Source: Tricholoma matsutake
Taxonomy: Eukaryota > Basidiomycota > Agaricomycetes > Agaricales > Tricholomataceae
Direction: 5' to 3'
NCBI GenBank assembly: GCA_026075535.2
Contig: AP026542.1
Location: forward strand, 12,524,001-12,588,000
Length of the DNA: 64,000 bases
Shown here: one piece after another, positions 33,681 to 45,029 of the stretch
Layout: every line of letters begins with the position of its first letter
How positions within the stretch are numbered: position 1 is the stretch's first letter
Notes under the pieces: model-generated
What the model was told of the DNA's origin: nothing
Seen by the model: the letters and a program-made list of their open reading frames with translations, nothing else
Database searches by the model: none
Made by a program: the position numbers and the translations under genes

Positions 33681-36600
33681 ATTGTACGCCCTCACTGCCT
33701 GTCCATAACCGCTTTGAAGTCTTGTCAGTTGAATCCCCGGAGAATGAATCCATTTCTGTGACTGCTCCCCTCTCTGACTCTTCGAAGTTGGCTAAAGACA
33801 TACCTGCTCTCCCCATCTCTCCTTCTACTCCACGTCCCAAAATTAAATCATGGGAGCGTAAACTACCACGCAAGTATATTGTGGCATCCACTCCCTCTGC
33901 ACATTCCTTGAACCTAGCCATCAAACTGCAGACGACCGACACTGGACAGATACTCGGTGTCTCTGCGCTCCTGGACTCTGGTGCGACTGGTCTCTTCATT
34001 GATTCCCATCTGGTACAACAACATCGCCTAAATACTCGCTCACTCTCATGTCCGATACCTGTATATAACATGGATGGATCCCCAAATGAAGCTGGTGCCA
34101 TCCGAGAGGTTTCAGACCTGGTTCTCCGTTACAAAGATCATAGTGAGCGTGCCCTTTTTGCTGTCACTCAATTAGGAAAGCAAAAGGTGATTTTGGGATA
34201 TCCATGGCTTCGAGACCATAACCCAGAGGTCAACTGGTGTACCGGGGAGGTTACCATGAGCCGATGTCCATCCCGCTGTCGGACGTGTTTCACAGAAGCC
34301 AGGCAAGAACATCGTGGACAGAAGGTGGTGATATGACGTACTCAGAAGTGTCGTGCTGGACCCCTGCCTATACCTGAAGTGGAATTGGAAGGGGTTCCTG
34401 ATCTAATGCCAGACTCGGATGATGATGATGAGGACCCAGAGGAAGTGGAGGAGGGTGATCGGATCTTCTACACTGCAATTCACTCATCGCATGAGGTGTG
34501 TGCCACACCGAACATATCCCAACACCTCGCCGAGGCCTTCCACAAAAACAACGCTGCTAAATCCTCTACTAACTCCTTACTCCCTCATCTCCATGAGTTT
34601 GAAGATGTGTTCTCCAAGGAGTCATTCGACTCTCTTCCTGCATGCAAGCCATGGGATCACGCGATCGAACTCACCCCCGGTGCAACCCCTTCATCCTGCA
34701 AGGTCTATCCTCTCTCTCCGGAAGAACAACGGCAGCTTGACCAGTTCATCGACGAGCACCTGGCCTCTGGACGTATTCGACCATCAAAGTCACCCATGGC
34801 CTCTCCCTTTTTCTTTGTCAAGAAGAAGGATGGCTCACTTCGACCGGTTCAAGACTACAGAAGGCTCAACAACATCACGGTCAAAAATCGCTACCCACTA
34901 CCCCTCATCTCCGAACTTGTAAACCAGCTCCGTGGAGCCCGATACTTCACCAAGCTCAATGTCTGTTGGGGCTATAATAATGTGAGGATAAAGGAGGGAG
35001 ATGAGTGGAAGGCAGCCTTTTGTACCAACCGTGGTCTTTTTGAACCGCTTGTCATGTTCTTTGGCCTTACTAATAGCCCTGCCACCTTTCAGACCATGAT
35101 GAACGACATCTTCCATGACTTCATCCTCGAAGGCGTTGTCTGCATCTATCTCGATGACATCCTCATCTTCACTCGCATGGTTGAAGAGCACCGTCGCATC
35201 ATGCACCTCATCCTAGAGCGACTTCAACAGTACAAACTCTACCTTTGTCAGGACAAATGTGAGTTCAAAAAGACCAAGATCGAGTACCTCGGCCTGATTA
35301 TCTCAGAGGGTCAAGTGGAGATGGATCCTATCAAGGTAAACGTGGTCACAGCTTGGCCGACGCCCACAAACAAGAAGGAGGTGCAGTCTTTCCTGGGCTT
35401 CATCAATTTCTATCGGCGTTTTATCAAGGATTTCTCACATCATGCACGACCACTGTTCGACTTGACAGGAAAGGAGGCATGGAGGTGGGATAATGCACAA
35501 CAGGAGGCGTTCGAAAAGCTTAAGGAGATGGTCACTTCTGCTCCAATCCTTACCTTTGCTGACGATTCGCGTCCTTTTCATGTAGAAGCCAACAGTTCTG
35601 ACTTTGCGACGGGCGCCATGTTGTCTCAGCAGTCTCTGGAGGACCAGAAGTGGCATCCTGTTGCGTTCTACTCCAAAAGCCTTAGTGCTGTAGAGTGAAA
35701 CTACGAGATCCATGACAAGGAGATGTTGGCAATAATGCGTGCGCTTGAGGAGTGGCGACACTTCCTCGAGGGTGCCCAACACAAGGTGGAAATTTGGATG
35801 GATCACAAGAATCTCGAGTACTTCATGATGGCCAAGAAATTGAACCGTCATCAAGCTCGTTGGTCCCTGTATCTATCTAGATTCGACTTCTCCTTGCACC
35901 ACCGTCTGGGTCGCAGCATGGGGAAGACTGATGCCCTATCCTGATGTGCAGACCATGGGGATAGCAGCGGTGACAACCAAAACATTGTGCTGTTGCAGCC
36001 AGACCTGTTCACCATTCGGGCACTGGAAGGCATTGCACCCCAGGGTGAGGAGTGGGACATCCTACGTGACATTCATCATGCAAACTGTAGTGGTTTACAT
36101 GAGGATGTTGTCGCCCGAGCTGTTAAAGAACTGAGGAAGGGATTGACCCTTTCCTTACATGCGGCAGAGTGGGCTGAAAAGGAGGACTTGTTGTATTTCA
36201 GGGATCACATCTATGTTCCCAATGACCCAGACCTTTGCTGGCGCATCATATCCCAACACCATGACTCACAGATTGCTGGCCACCCCGGACACTGGAAGAC
36301 CTTGGAGCTCACCTCACGGAACTATTGGTGGCCACAAATGTCATGGCTCATTGGTCAGTATTGTCGCACTTGTGACCTTTGCTTATGCACCAAGGTTCCT
36401 CGTCGTGAGCCTATTGGTGAGCTACACCCTCTTCCTGTTCCAGAGAGTCGTTGGGATGTTGTCAGTGTCGACTTTGTGGTGGAATTGCCAGAGTCAAATG
36501 GGTTTGATGCGGTGATGTGCACAGTTGACTCAGTGGGAAAACACACTCACTTCATTCCCACTCACACCACTGTCAGTGCCCTAGGTGCCGCTCGACTCTA

Positions 36601-37579
36601 CCTCCACCACGTGTGGAAATTACATGGACTTCCTGGTGCCTTCCTCTCGGATTGTGGCCCTCAGTTCATAGCAGAGTTCACTCGTGAGCTGTACCGACTC
36701 CTGGGGATCAAACTCCTCGCTTCAACCACTTATCACCCACAAACTGATGGCCAGATGGAGTGAGTCAACCAGGAACTGGAGCAGTACATCCGCCTCTTTG
36801 TCAATGAATGCCAGGACGATTGGGACAATCTCCTTCCTTTGGCCGAGTTCGGATACAACAACCATGTCCATGCTTCCACTCAACAGACCCCTTTCCTCTT
36901 AGACACTGGACAACATCCACGCATGGGATTTGAACCTCGCCAAACTCCCTCACACATCGAGACAGTGAATGAGTTCACAGAATGCATGAGGGATAGCTTG
37001 GAGGAGGCAAGGGCAGCCTTAGCAAAGGCGAAGGACAACATGGTGCGATTTTACAACCAACACCACTCCCCAACCCCTCAGTACAAGGTTGGTGATCGAG
37101 TTTATCTTGACTCCAGTGACGTCTCCACTACACATCCATCCAAGAAACTCGCTCATCGCTTCTTGGGACCTTTCCCCATTGTCAAGTGTGTTGGAATGCA
37201 TGCCTATCGTCTACGCCTCCCAGCCTCCATGTCCAGACTCCATCCTGTCTTCCATGTCGTCAAATTGCTTCCAGCTCCCCCAGATCCATTCCTGGGATGC
37301 CATTCACACCCACCACCACCACCTACAGTGATCGAGGGAGAACCCCAATACGAAGTCAAGTCAATCTTGGACAGCCGTGTGCATCGAGGAAAACTCCAGT
37401 ATTTGGTACATTGGAAGGGTTATGGGTATGAGGAGAACTCATGGGTCGAAGAGTCTGATGTAAATGCCCCTTGGTTAATCAAGGAATTCCACCGATGGCA
37501 CACTGCTGCACCGCATCGCATTCAAGTCATGGACTTTGGTCGTATGCGATTTCGAATGCATTTGGGCGATGCATCTTAG
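33681..37579 (+). pseudogene. Element C pol: PR-RT-RH-IN-chromodomain
   Basis: Protease LLDSGATGLFID (33970-34005). Reverse transcriptase from about 34600 with intact CIYLDDILIFT (35142-35174). RNase H with HVEANSSDFATGAMLSQQ and DYRRLNN earlier. Integrase zinc region HHDSQIAGHPGHWKT...CRTCDLC (36260-36390) and catalytic DFVVE, SDCGPQF, and the TTYHPQTDGQME segment. Chromodomain EVKSILDSRVHRGKLQYLVH, WKGYGYEENSW (37350-37450). Four in-frame TGA stops (34334, 35696, 35941, 36761) all sit where an Arg CGA codon fits the family (for example DALS-R-CADH, DGQME-R-VNQEL). Otherwise complete; the chromodomain would direct integration to modified chromatin. Confidence 0.93.
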
Positions 37580-37590
37580 AGAGGGGGTGA

Positions 37591-38017
37591 TGTAAGGGGA
37601 CTAGGGGGGTGCCCTGTGTGTTTTTCCGATTTTTTATGTTCGTCCTATATTTTTCCCCACCTCATTTCCTTCTATTCTTCATTTTCTATGATTTTTCCGG
37701 ATTTTATTACTAATTTTCCCTTGCTATCATGTTTGTACATGTTGACACTTTTATATTTAGAGGCAGAGTACCCCTTCCGACACATACCCCTTGATATGAT
37801 GTCATTCGGCGGCCTTGATCTGCCTATCTCCGCCTTTTTCTATTTTTAGGTTATATTTGATTTTTGTCGTCTTTCACATATACTGGGCATCAGCAAGGGG
37901 ATCCTTAGAGTTTTCTCTTCGGATTTCCCTTTGCTAGGTGTGTCCCCAATGCCTGTATTATGTAGTATAATTTTAACTTTGGATTTCCCTTTGCTAGAGG
38001 CTTAGGTTGCCCTTATA
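37591..38017 (+). repeat. Element C 3' LTR
   Basis: 427 bp, about 98-99% identical to 31971-32396 by eye, preceded by the purine tract and followed by the GAAAC duplication. Confidence 0.95.
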
Positions 38018-38239
38018 GAAACAGACTCACAATAGTGGATGTGCATACTTGTGTTATGGGGTGTGGATATCGTGGCAAGGAGGGATGCAGCATTGGCGGT
38101 GTGATAGCATGGCACTGGAGTAGTGATGCGCATCGCCGCGTCGCAAGGCAAATTGAGATTCAGAGGTGACATAAGCCAAATGGGACAACTGGAACAAACG
38201 GGACAAACAGAACTCATGGGATTATCCAAAATCAAGATT

Positions 38240-38496
38240 CTCTGCTGCATTGCACATTTCAAATTCTGCATTGTGCATTTCAGATTCTGCATTGCGCATT
38301 CCAAATTCTGCATTGCGCATTCCAAATTCCACACTGCGCATTGCAGATTCTGTATTGCACATTGCAGATTCTGCAGTGGGCATTTGAAATTCTGCATTGG
38401 GCAGTTCAGATTCCATTTGAAATTCTGCATTGGGCATTTGAAATTCTGCATTGTGCATTCCAGATTCTGCACTTCAGATTCTGCATTTCAGATTCT
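38240..38496 (+). repeat. Central minisatellite (fusion junction)
   Basis: The same 7-bp-modular CAGATTCTGCATTG array. Its left flank (38180-38235, GGACAAACAGAACT...GGATTATCC) matches the reverse complement of the flank after the left array (27595-27660). Its right flank (38505-38560, TCTGGGATTCAGAAATTGCC) matches the flank of the right array on the KDZ-2 side (about 42830-42780, reverse complement). No terminal CACTGGG sequence lies in between. Confidence 0.75.
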
Positions 38497-38845
38497 TCCA
38501 GAAAATCTGGGATTCAGAAATTGCCACGAGTGCCACCGCTGCCGCCTACACTGGTTGGCTTACATCATTGTATTTCTCATCCAACTCACCTAAGTGACGA
38601 CTATCTCCCCTCAACTCCCCTTGCACAACCCACCCACACCACAAGGCCCCATCTTCAAGTATGTACAACTACACCTACCACTGTGAGCTCTTGTCTCACT
38701 TGCATCTGTTTTGGTTGTTCAACGACATGAACATGTCTTTTTATCCACAGCACGCGATGAACACACTAATTGGTGTGCAATCCCCTCTCTCCGTGCTTCA
38801 ACAATGTCTCAAGAGTAGCTTTAGTTACTTTATAGGACATCTATC

Positions 38846-40392
38846 ATGAGCCAGGAATCACAAGGTCCCTTAGCCTGCGGCACCTGTCACCGCTTGCTCG
38901 AGGTCAAAATCTGCAAAAGCAACAAGAATGGAAATGCAGGCAAGGCCTTCATATCCTGCCACAAAAGACACAACAATGGAACGTCATGCTCCTACTATCA
39001 TTGGCTCAATGGAGCCCAGGGCTCCCTCTCACCATCCCTTTCCTCCTCTCCAGCACCATCTTCCCAACAAGCTGTTTCCCCAACTTTGCCATCTCCAAAC
39101 CTTCCAGCAACACCTTCTCATTCTTTCACTATAACTCTACCAACTAGAACAGTGGCAAAACCTACACAATGTGTGAAGACATCCTGTAAATCAACATGAC
39201 TCCATCCTGATTGTATGTGCCAGATATGTTGTCAGCATTGCATAGAAGCCAGGGGGTGTCAAGCAAAAGGCCATGCTGCCACCTCCAGGCCTAGTGTGAC
39301 ATTGGGAGATGGGCACAAAAAGACACCCTCAGCCCTGCCTGATTTGCTGACATCACCTTCACTGCCACCTCCAGAATGCTCAGCAGCTACTGCATCAGCT
39401 GCCACAGACATGTTTGTGGACCCATGCTATGCATCCCAGATGACTGCGGCATTTACAAAGCACTACATGCTTGAACAAGATTGGGAGGAGTGACAACGAG
39501 CAGCAGATGCAGAGCAGCTTGTGAATATAATAAAGCAAAGCACCACATAATTATCTATGCCTGGCCTAAGGTGCGTCCTCTCTGCATAGTCTTTTTCCTA
39601 CTCACTATAATTTGATAGGACAATCCTGAGGCAACCATAATTGAAGTCCAGGGTGGCTTTAAGTGGCCACATTTTGTGCTTACCACTGCCATCCTCTTGC
39701 AAGCAGATCTTTTGGCTCCAGAGGATGTGATTGCCCACTTCAAACTTTACAATACATCTATACATATGTGGTCAAAGATGCAGGTTGGCCACATCATCAT
39801 GCTCAAAGCTGGTGACCACATTTTTTTGAAAGGCCATGACATCGCTCGTTGCCTGGACTTTGACCACCTCCTGACTATAGGTCAACAGTGCATCCCTCAT
39901 TTCTCTAATAATCTCCCACATGAATGTGCCCATGTCTGACAGGTATTGAAGGAGAGAAAAATGGGGAAAAAGCCTGACAATGATGACGACGATGATGCCC
40001 ACTGTCGCCCCAATTGCACACAAAAGATCAAGTTGGAGCCTGGAGCAACAGACCTTCCTCTGCCTGCCAAAACAGAGCCCATGTTCATCAATCTCACCAT
40101 CTCTGATTCTGATGAAGATTGCCCACCTATCACCCTCTCATGTAAATGCCATTGGTCTCTCTGGTCCCCATGTACCACAAGTGAGAGCTCTGATGGAAGT
40201 GATGTGGAACATACCTGGCCTACTGACTTTTATGTTGTGGACATGGTTCATGGCTTCAACAAGTGTTTGAAAGCCTCCAGGAGCCACGAGAGTGTTGAGG
40301 AGGCCTTCTTCAAGTGCTTCGGTGTTCCATTTAAGAGCTCAACCTTTTACCAGCACCATAGAATGTGGGAGAGGGCTTCGGAAGCATGTTGA
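38846..40392 (+). pseudogene. GRF zinc-finger protein, copy 2 (KDZ partner gene)
   Basis: From ATG 38846: GRF finger CGTCHRLLEVKICKSNKNGN...CSYYHW (38877-39006), Ser/Pro linker, second module CVKTSCKST-stop-LHPDCMCQICCQHCIEARGC (39170-39260) and ASQMTAAFTKHYMLEQ (39428-39475). After an intron come IEVQGGFKWPHFVLTTAILL (39640-39700), GDHIFLKGHDIARCLDFDHL, INLTISDSDED and the C-terminal WPTDFYVVDMVHGFNKC...FKSSTFYQHHRMWERA (40220-40375). The domain order equals copy 1; sequence similarity is moderate. It converges on KDZ gene 2. One TGA at 39197 and splice-dependent breaks are present. Confidence 0.75.
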
Positions 40393-40536
40393 GAGGCAGG
40401 GTTAGGTGCTGGCCATACCTCAGCTGGATTGTGGTCGGCATTCATTGTGCGGAATGAGGTTCTTGGCCAGTGCAAGCAGGTCAAAGCTTGACTCATGTGA
40501 CTACTGTCCCTTTTCAAATGAAGTAGATTTGTGATT

Positions 40537-40619
40537 AGTTGTTCTTGTTCATGTTCTTGTTCATGTATTGTAATTTCGATTTGTGATTAGTTGTTCTTGT
40601 TCATGTATTGTAATTTCCA
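40537..40619. repeat. Short tandem duplication between converging genes
   Basis: The block TTAGTTGTTCTTGTTCATG...TGTATTGTAATTTC is present twice, between the 3' ends of GRF gene 2 and KDZ gene 2. Confidence 0.6.
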
Positions 40620-42722
40620 CTATGAAACAGTTACTTCGTCATGAGGATATGGCCAATTACTAGGGGATTGACATTCTTTCAGAAGCTTCTCTCTTGTCAT
40701 TTGGTTCCTATGTAGAATCATCTCATCCAAGAAGAAAGTATACTTATCTATAAGCATTTCCTGACAAATCGCATGATACCCCCCAAGCCAAACATTTGTT
40801 TGTTCTGCAATCAATGAGTTAAAATACCAGCCCTGGTTGTCTTTGGAGATGAGCTCAGGGTATGCAGCTGGATTGCAGTGTTCTTTCCAGAAAACATCTG
40901 TTTCAGAATGTTTTGACTTGAAATGAAAGACATCGACTGTGAGGCCAATATCCTTGAAGAATGGATTGTCCTTGACCATTTTGGCAAGTGTGCAGTTGTT
41001 GTCAAAAAAGACATGATCTGGTTTGATGTCCTCATGAAACATGCACTTGATCATTTCCTGTTGGTTGGTGAGTGGCATTGTTTGTGATATGAGAGATGAA
41101 TTTCACATGATAGCACTTCCAACACCCTCTGCACCATAAAATGTTTCACGACCAATAATCATCCCACATGGCGCAACAATGATCTGCTCATTGTGTGTGC
41201 GTCGTCGTCCAAACTGAGCCTGGATCCGTTCCTTTGTGACCTGAGAGTTACTACCAACCTCAAATTCCTCAGTTTCTTCATCAATGTCTGCAATCTCAGT
41301 GAGGTCTGTGTCTTCAGCAACTGCATCATTTGGATGAGCCACTCGTGCACATTGCAATTGTTCCTTAAGCTGGAACCATGCCTGGCCACAGTCATGATGG
41401 ATTTGTTCAACCTTTTGATGGCTTGCATCTGAACATGTGCAACTGTTGGCCATTATGGGAGAATCACAGCCGACGATTGCACAGACCATGTTTTGAGCGA
41501 TGTGGTCAGGACAGAAGTGATGTTGGTTGTTTTTAAGAGGTACCTTGCAATTGTGGATTGCACAGCATGGACATCCCACTGTAACTCCATCAATAAAGAC
41601 AACCCAGACCTTGTTACCATCTTCATAGACCTGTAGACACTTTTCACAATAGTGGTGTAATTTGGGTTGACCATGGACATGGAAGCAAAGATTCTGAGCA
41701 TGCAGGGCATTGGTGAAACAATCCATTTGTGCTCCAGTATGGGGAACCTCCAGGACCTTTGACTGCTGCTGACAATCATCAAGAAGAGCCAATGTGACAA
41801 ACCCATCCCAAACCTGCTCAGTAGTGACCATAAAGCCAAATGCCCACCCATCTGGTGAAACAGGGTCAGGGAATGAAAGGTTGTATATGGGTGCACAATT
41901 TGTAGCTGATGTCCTGTACAAGAAAATTGTAAGCCACATTTCAAATAATGCAATATAATGACCTACCATGAAACCAGCATCAAGGTTATCCAAAGCTGAA
42001 TCAGCCGCTTCTCAGCAAACTGATGTTCACCAATAGAGATGATGTCTGGAATGCTATCATAATATGTCTGGATGCCATTCTTGATGTGGAAATTATGGTG
42101 GTAATTCATGTTACAGGCTTGTAAGAAATCAAGTGTCTGTCATACAATCCACTGTACAACCCATACCTGCACAGTATAAATGCACAGAGCAAACAGGGAC
42201 TGCTCCCTTATCAAGAGTATATAAGACCCCTTGGCGTTGTTCTTCCTTCTTCAATAACTTTCCAGTTCAGCTGTATGAACAACTTGGGTTGACACATGTT
42301 TGCTGAGGAGGATACAATGTATGGAAGACTAGGTTGATGGGATGGTGAGCTGACATGAGCCTGATGACTTGGATCTATGATAGCGACACACAGAGCCCAT
42401 GAGAATGCCCATGTTTTGCAAAGTCATCAAGGATGGCATTGTCCTCCTCACTGTTCACATGGAGCCACACTGTTGATTTCAAAGCTTCCCAACAGCTATT
42501 GATGCAGTCTTCAGAGATGCTACATGATGCTTGCAAGAATGCGATGATTGTTGGTGGGAATACATCAGGGTGATCAGATACAACTATGGACAATGGCTGT
42601 GCAAGGAGAATGTCATCTTTCAATCTTGAGGCCAATGAGATGAATCACTGGATGGTGTTGAATGACAGATTGGGGTACTGCTGGCTCAAGACCATGACAT
42701 CCTCCAGCTTCAGGGAGGACAT
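40620..42722 (-). pseudogene. CxC5/CxC6-KDZ transposase, copy 2
   Basis: From ATG 42722 (MSSLKLEDVMVLSQQYPNLS): MASRLKDDILLAQPLS, SCWEALKSTVW, then after introns SATNCAPIYN, TTEQVWDGFVTLALLDDC, QVYEDGNKVWVVFIDGVTVG, CPCCAIHNCKVPLKNNQHHF and a Cys/His cluster around 41560-41400. The C-terminal transposase part has HEDIKPDHVFFDNNC, VDVFHFKSKHSETD, LIAEQTNVWLGGYHAICQ and FFLDEMILHRN (41040-40690). The protein is only about 60-80% identical to copy 1 depending on region, far less alike than the two TIRs. The Asp and Glu candidates are kept. Stops near 42650 and splice or frame breaks (about 42000-42370) make it a likely pseudogene. Confidence 0.8.
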
Positions 42723-42839
42723 TGGTGATAATTTGCAGGTCTCTTAATGCATCAGCACTGTCTGTTGGGGGTTATTTGGCAGGTAGTGGTGGTGGTGGCA
42801 CTGGTGCTCATGGCAATTTCTAATACCCAGACATCCTTG

Positions 42840-43437
42840 ATTCTGCATTGTGCATTTCAAATTCTGCATTTCAAATTCTGCATTTCAGATTCTGCATTTC
42901 AGATTCCACATTGTGCATTTCAGATTCTGAATTGCAAATTGCAAATTCTGCATTGTGCATTGCAGATTGCACATTTTAGATTATGCATTGTGCATTTCAA
43001 ATTCTGCATTGCACATTTCAGATTCTGCATTGCGCATTCCAGATTCCACATTTCACATTCTGTAATGCAGAATTTGAAATGCGCAATGCAGAATCTGGAA
43101 TGGGCAATGCAGAATTTGGAATGGGCAATGCAGAATTTGGAATGGGCAATGCAGAATGTGAAATGCAGAATGAAGAATTTGGAATGTGCAATGCAGAATC
43201 TGAAATGCAGAATCTGGAATGCGCAATGCAGAATCAGAAATGCGGAATGCAGACTCTGGAATGTGCAATGTGGAATCTGAAATGCAGAATGTGGAATCCG
43301 AAATGCCCAATGTGGAATTTGGAATGCACAATGCGGAATCTGAAATGCCCCATGCAGAATCTGAAATGCACAATATGGAATCTGAAATGCAGAATCTGAA
43401 ATGCAGAATCTGGAATGCGCAATGCGGAATCTGAAAG
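42840..43437. repeat. Right minisatellite with an orientation switch
   Basis: 42840-43060 reads CATTTCAGATTCTG on the plus strand; from about 43064 to 43437 the same array reads as its reverse complement (CAGAATCTGAAATG). The two halves face each other and could form a long hairpin. The outer half is in the TIR orientation. Confidence 0.85.
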
Positions 43438-44586
43438 GTTTAAGCTCCCAATCTTTTGTCAACTCTGAGTCCTTTGCTATTCTTTATTCTATAACTCTAT
43501 CTATGCTTCTCCAACTCAGTCTCACTCCAAGTCATATATGCAGACAATACAATCTGAGTTTCCCACACCATCAAGTTGCAGAGCAATGCACATGCAGAAA
43601 ACTAGGCTAGAAGGATAATGTTGTGATATTGCCTTAGCAGTATGACTACTATATGTTGCATATGATCTCTGATACTTCCCAAGTATGTTTTCCAAAGTAT
43701 CTTGATAGTAACTGATATTTATCTGGTGGATATTTTTTAAATACTTCTTTTTAAATATCATATCAGTATGAATCATAACTGAAAAATCTTACCTTCATCA
43801 TACTTTCACCTTACTGCTGTAGAGATACAATACACTGGGTTCAAGGCACAATACTGCTGGAGAAGTACTGTGGAAGTACTCTGACAGTATTCCTAATATA
43901 GTCAACAGACTTTGCCAGAAGTATTTTGACAGTATCATTTGAGTATTATATCATATTTTGACAGTACTAAAGGTACTCAAGTAGTATCTTAGATTGGTAT
44001 GAATACTGGCAAAATATCTCTTGGTGAGCATGATGACAGTATTAAGAATACTTCTACAATACTGACATGATACCTCCCCTGAAGTATCTTGCTGTGCAGC
44101 CAGTGTGTAACTATCCTGTGTCTTATATTTTAATAGCATCATGGAAGTATCTTGAGGTGGCATTCATTTAACTTAGAATACTGTCAAAATATTTACAGTA
44201 TACATTTCTAGCTATCCAGTGAAAATATTTTTCTGTTGTTTGAGCCAGTAATGTGACAATAACATGACAGATTTCCTTAGTATTGCTTGAATATGCCCAC
44301 AGAAATATGTGAACAGTATAGTATATCTGATATTCAATATTTCTTTGATATCTTACTCTCAGTATCTTACTGGTATCTTGACAACCAGTTGGGAGTATCT
44401 TGAATGCATTTTTACAATATCTTTCTAATTTTGCTCAATACTGACTTGATACTGATGTAATAATATCTTAGTAATTACTTAATGTTCTATCAAAATCCTT
44501 CTTGTTCAGTATTGTGACAGAATTAGGAATACTTTCAATATACTGATACAATAGTTCATTAGGAATATCTTGCCCTGCACCCAGTG
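43438..44586 (-). repeat. Right terminal inverted repeat of the composite element
   Basis: Reverse complement of the left TIR: edge block GGTTTAAGCTCCCAA, then AGATACTT-type motifs, ending CCCTGCACCCAGTG. It retains the empty site of the solo LTR found in the left TIR and carries its own small insertion (43833-44105). Confidence 0.85.
43833..44105. mobile_element. Small CACTGG-ended element inside the right TIR
   Basis: 273 bp with ends CACTGGGTTCAAGGC and, from the other side, CACTGGCTGCACAGCAAGAT. These resemble the composite's own terminus. It is packed with AGTATC/AAGTATT motifs. It replaces about 40 bp present at the same place in the left TIR, and no clear target duplication is seen. 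Confidence 0.55.
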
Positions 44587-44970
44587 AATGTGGTACTAGG
44601 AAGTGTTTCTCAGACAAGTGATAAGGTGACTGGTCGACGGTGTAAAGCATGTGGGGCAATGACCCACATTGGTGAGTCTGTTATTGAGGTTGGATAGCTA
44701 TCTATTAACTCAACAATGCAGTGTCAAATAAACTCTGTCCTCAGTTCACACCAACAGAAAGGGTTTGCAACAATGGCACAGATGAGAACACACCACCTGA
44801 ACTACCAGTCTACATGCTGAGCTTGCTAGCAGGTGCACTTCCTCCCACCAAAATCTCAGTGGCTCCAAGAAAGGCTAGGCTATGTGGTGCTTGCAGCACT
44901 TCTGGGCACATTGATATGCTCCTATCATCATGGTCCATCTTCTCAGTCCTCTCATTTGCACTGTCCCTCT
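44587..44970 (+). pseudogene. RecQ-like helicase, C-terminal tail after the insertion
   Basis: Continues the frame broken at 25260: NVVLGSVSQTSDKVTGRRCK, CGAMTHI, then a likely 50-bp intron (donor GTGAGT 44672, acceptor ATGCAG 44721), then SNKLCPQFTPTERVCNNGTD and RKARLCGACSTSGHI. The CKACGAMTH...C and CGACSTSGH segments look like two zinc knuckles at the protein's C-terminus. In-frame continuity is the main evidence that the transposon inserted as one unit. Confidence 0.6.
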
Positions 44971-45029
44971 AGCTTCAAACAAAGCATGTCCAAACTGGAA
45001 GTTGAGGGGTGAAAGACAGAAGAAACCTT

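Larger units (their letters stand above)
31971..38017 (+). mobile_element. Ty3 (chromodomain) retrotransposon C, recent insertion
   Basis: Two LTRs, 31971-32396 and 37591-38017, differ at about six positions. A 5-bp duplication GAAAC flanks the element (31966-31970, 38018-38022). LTR ends are TGTAAGG...CCTTATA, that is TG...TA rather than TG...CA. It contains gag, protease, reverse transcriptase, RNase H, integrase and a C-terminal chromodomain, then a purine tract AGAGAGGGGGTGA against the 3' LTR. It inserted between the two arms of the composite element. Confidence 0.96.
25261..44586. mobile_element. Composite KDZ-type DNA transposon with mirrored gene pairs
   Basis: Both ends read CACTGGGTGCAGGGCAAGAT inward. 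The first 100 bp of the two ends differ at only about three positions. The element sits in the RecQ-like frame, which continues in phase across it (VVAVSPD, then NVVLGSVSQTSDK). The flanking duplication is best read as 3 bp, GAT (25258-25260) and AAT (44587-44589, one transition). A 9-bp AATGTGGTA at 25237-25245 and 44587-44595 is an alternative that would leave 15 extra bases on the left. Inside, in mirror order, are TIR, minisatellite, KDZ gene 1 (plus), GRF gene 1 (minus), central minisatellite, GRF gene 2 (plus), KDZ gene 2 (minus), minisatellite, TIR. Without the nested element C (6.05 kb) and a solo LTR (0.7 kb) it is about 12.5 kb. Confidence 0.72.

Noticed and set aside
26898..43435. 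CRISPR-like regular repeats
   Set aside because: Units are contiguous 7/14/21-bp tandem repeats without unique spacers, in a eukaryotic transposon.
42747..43462. Open frames of 106-180 aa on both strands near the right array
   Set aside because: Same minisatellite effect, with the orientation switch producing frames on both strands.
25237..44595. AATGTGGTA as the definite 9-bp target duplication of the composite element
   Set aside because: It would leave 15 unmatched bases outside the left CACTGGG terminus. A 3-bp GAT/AAT reading fits the termini better, so the 9-bp match is kept only as an alternative.
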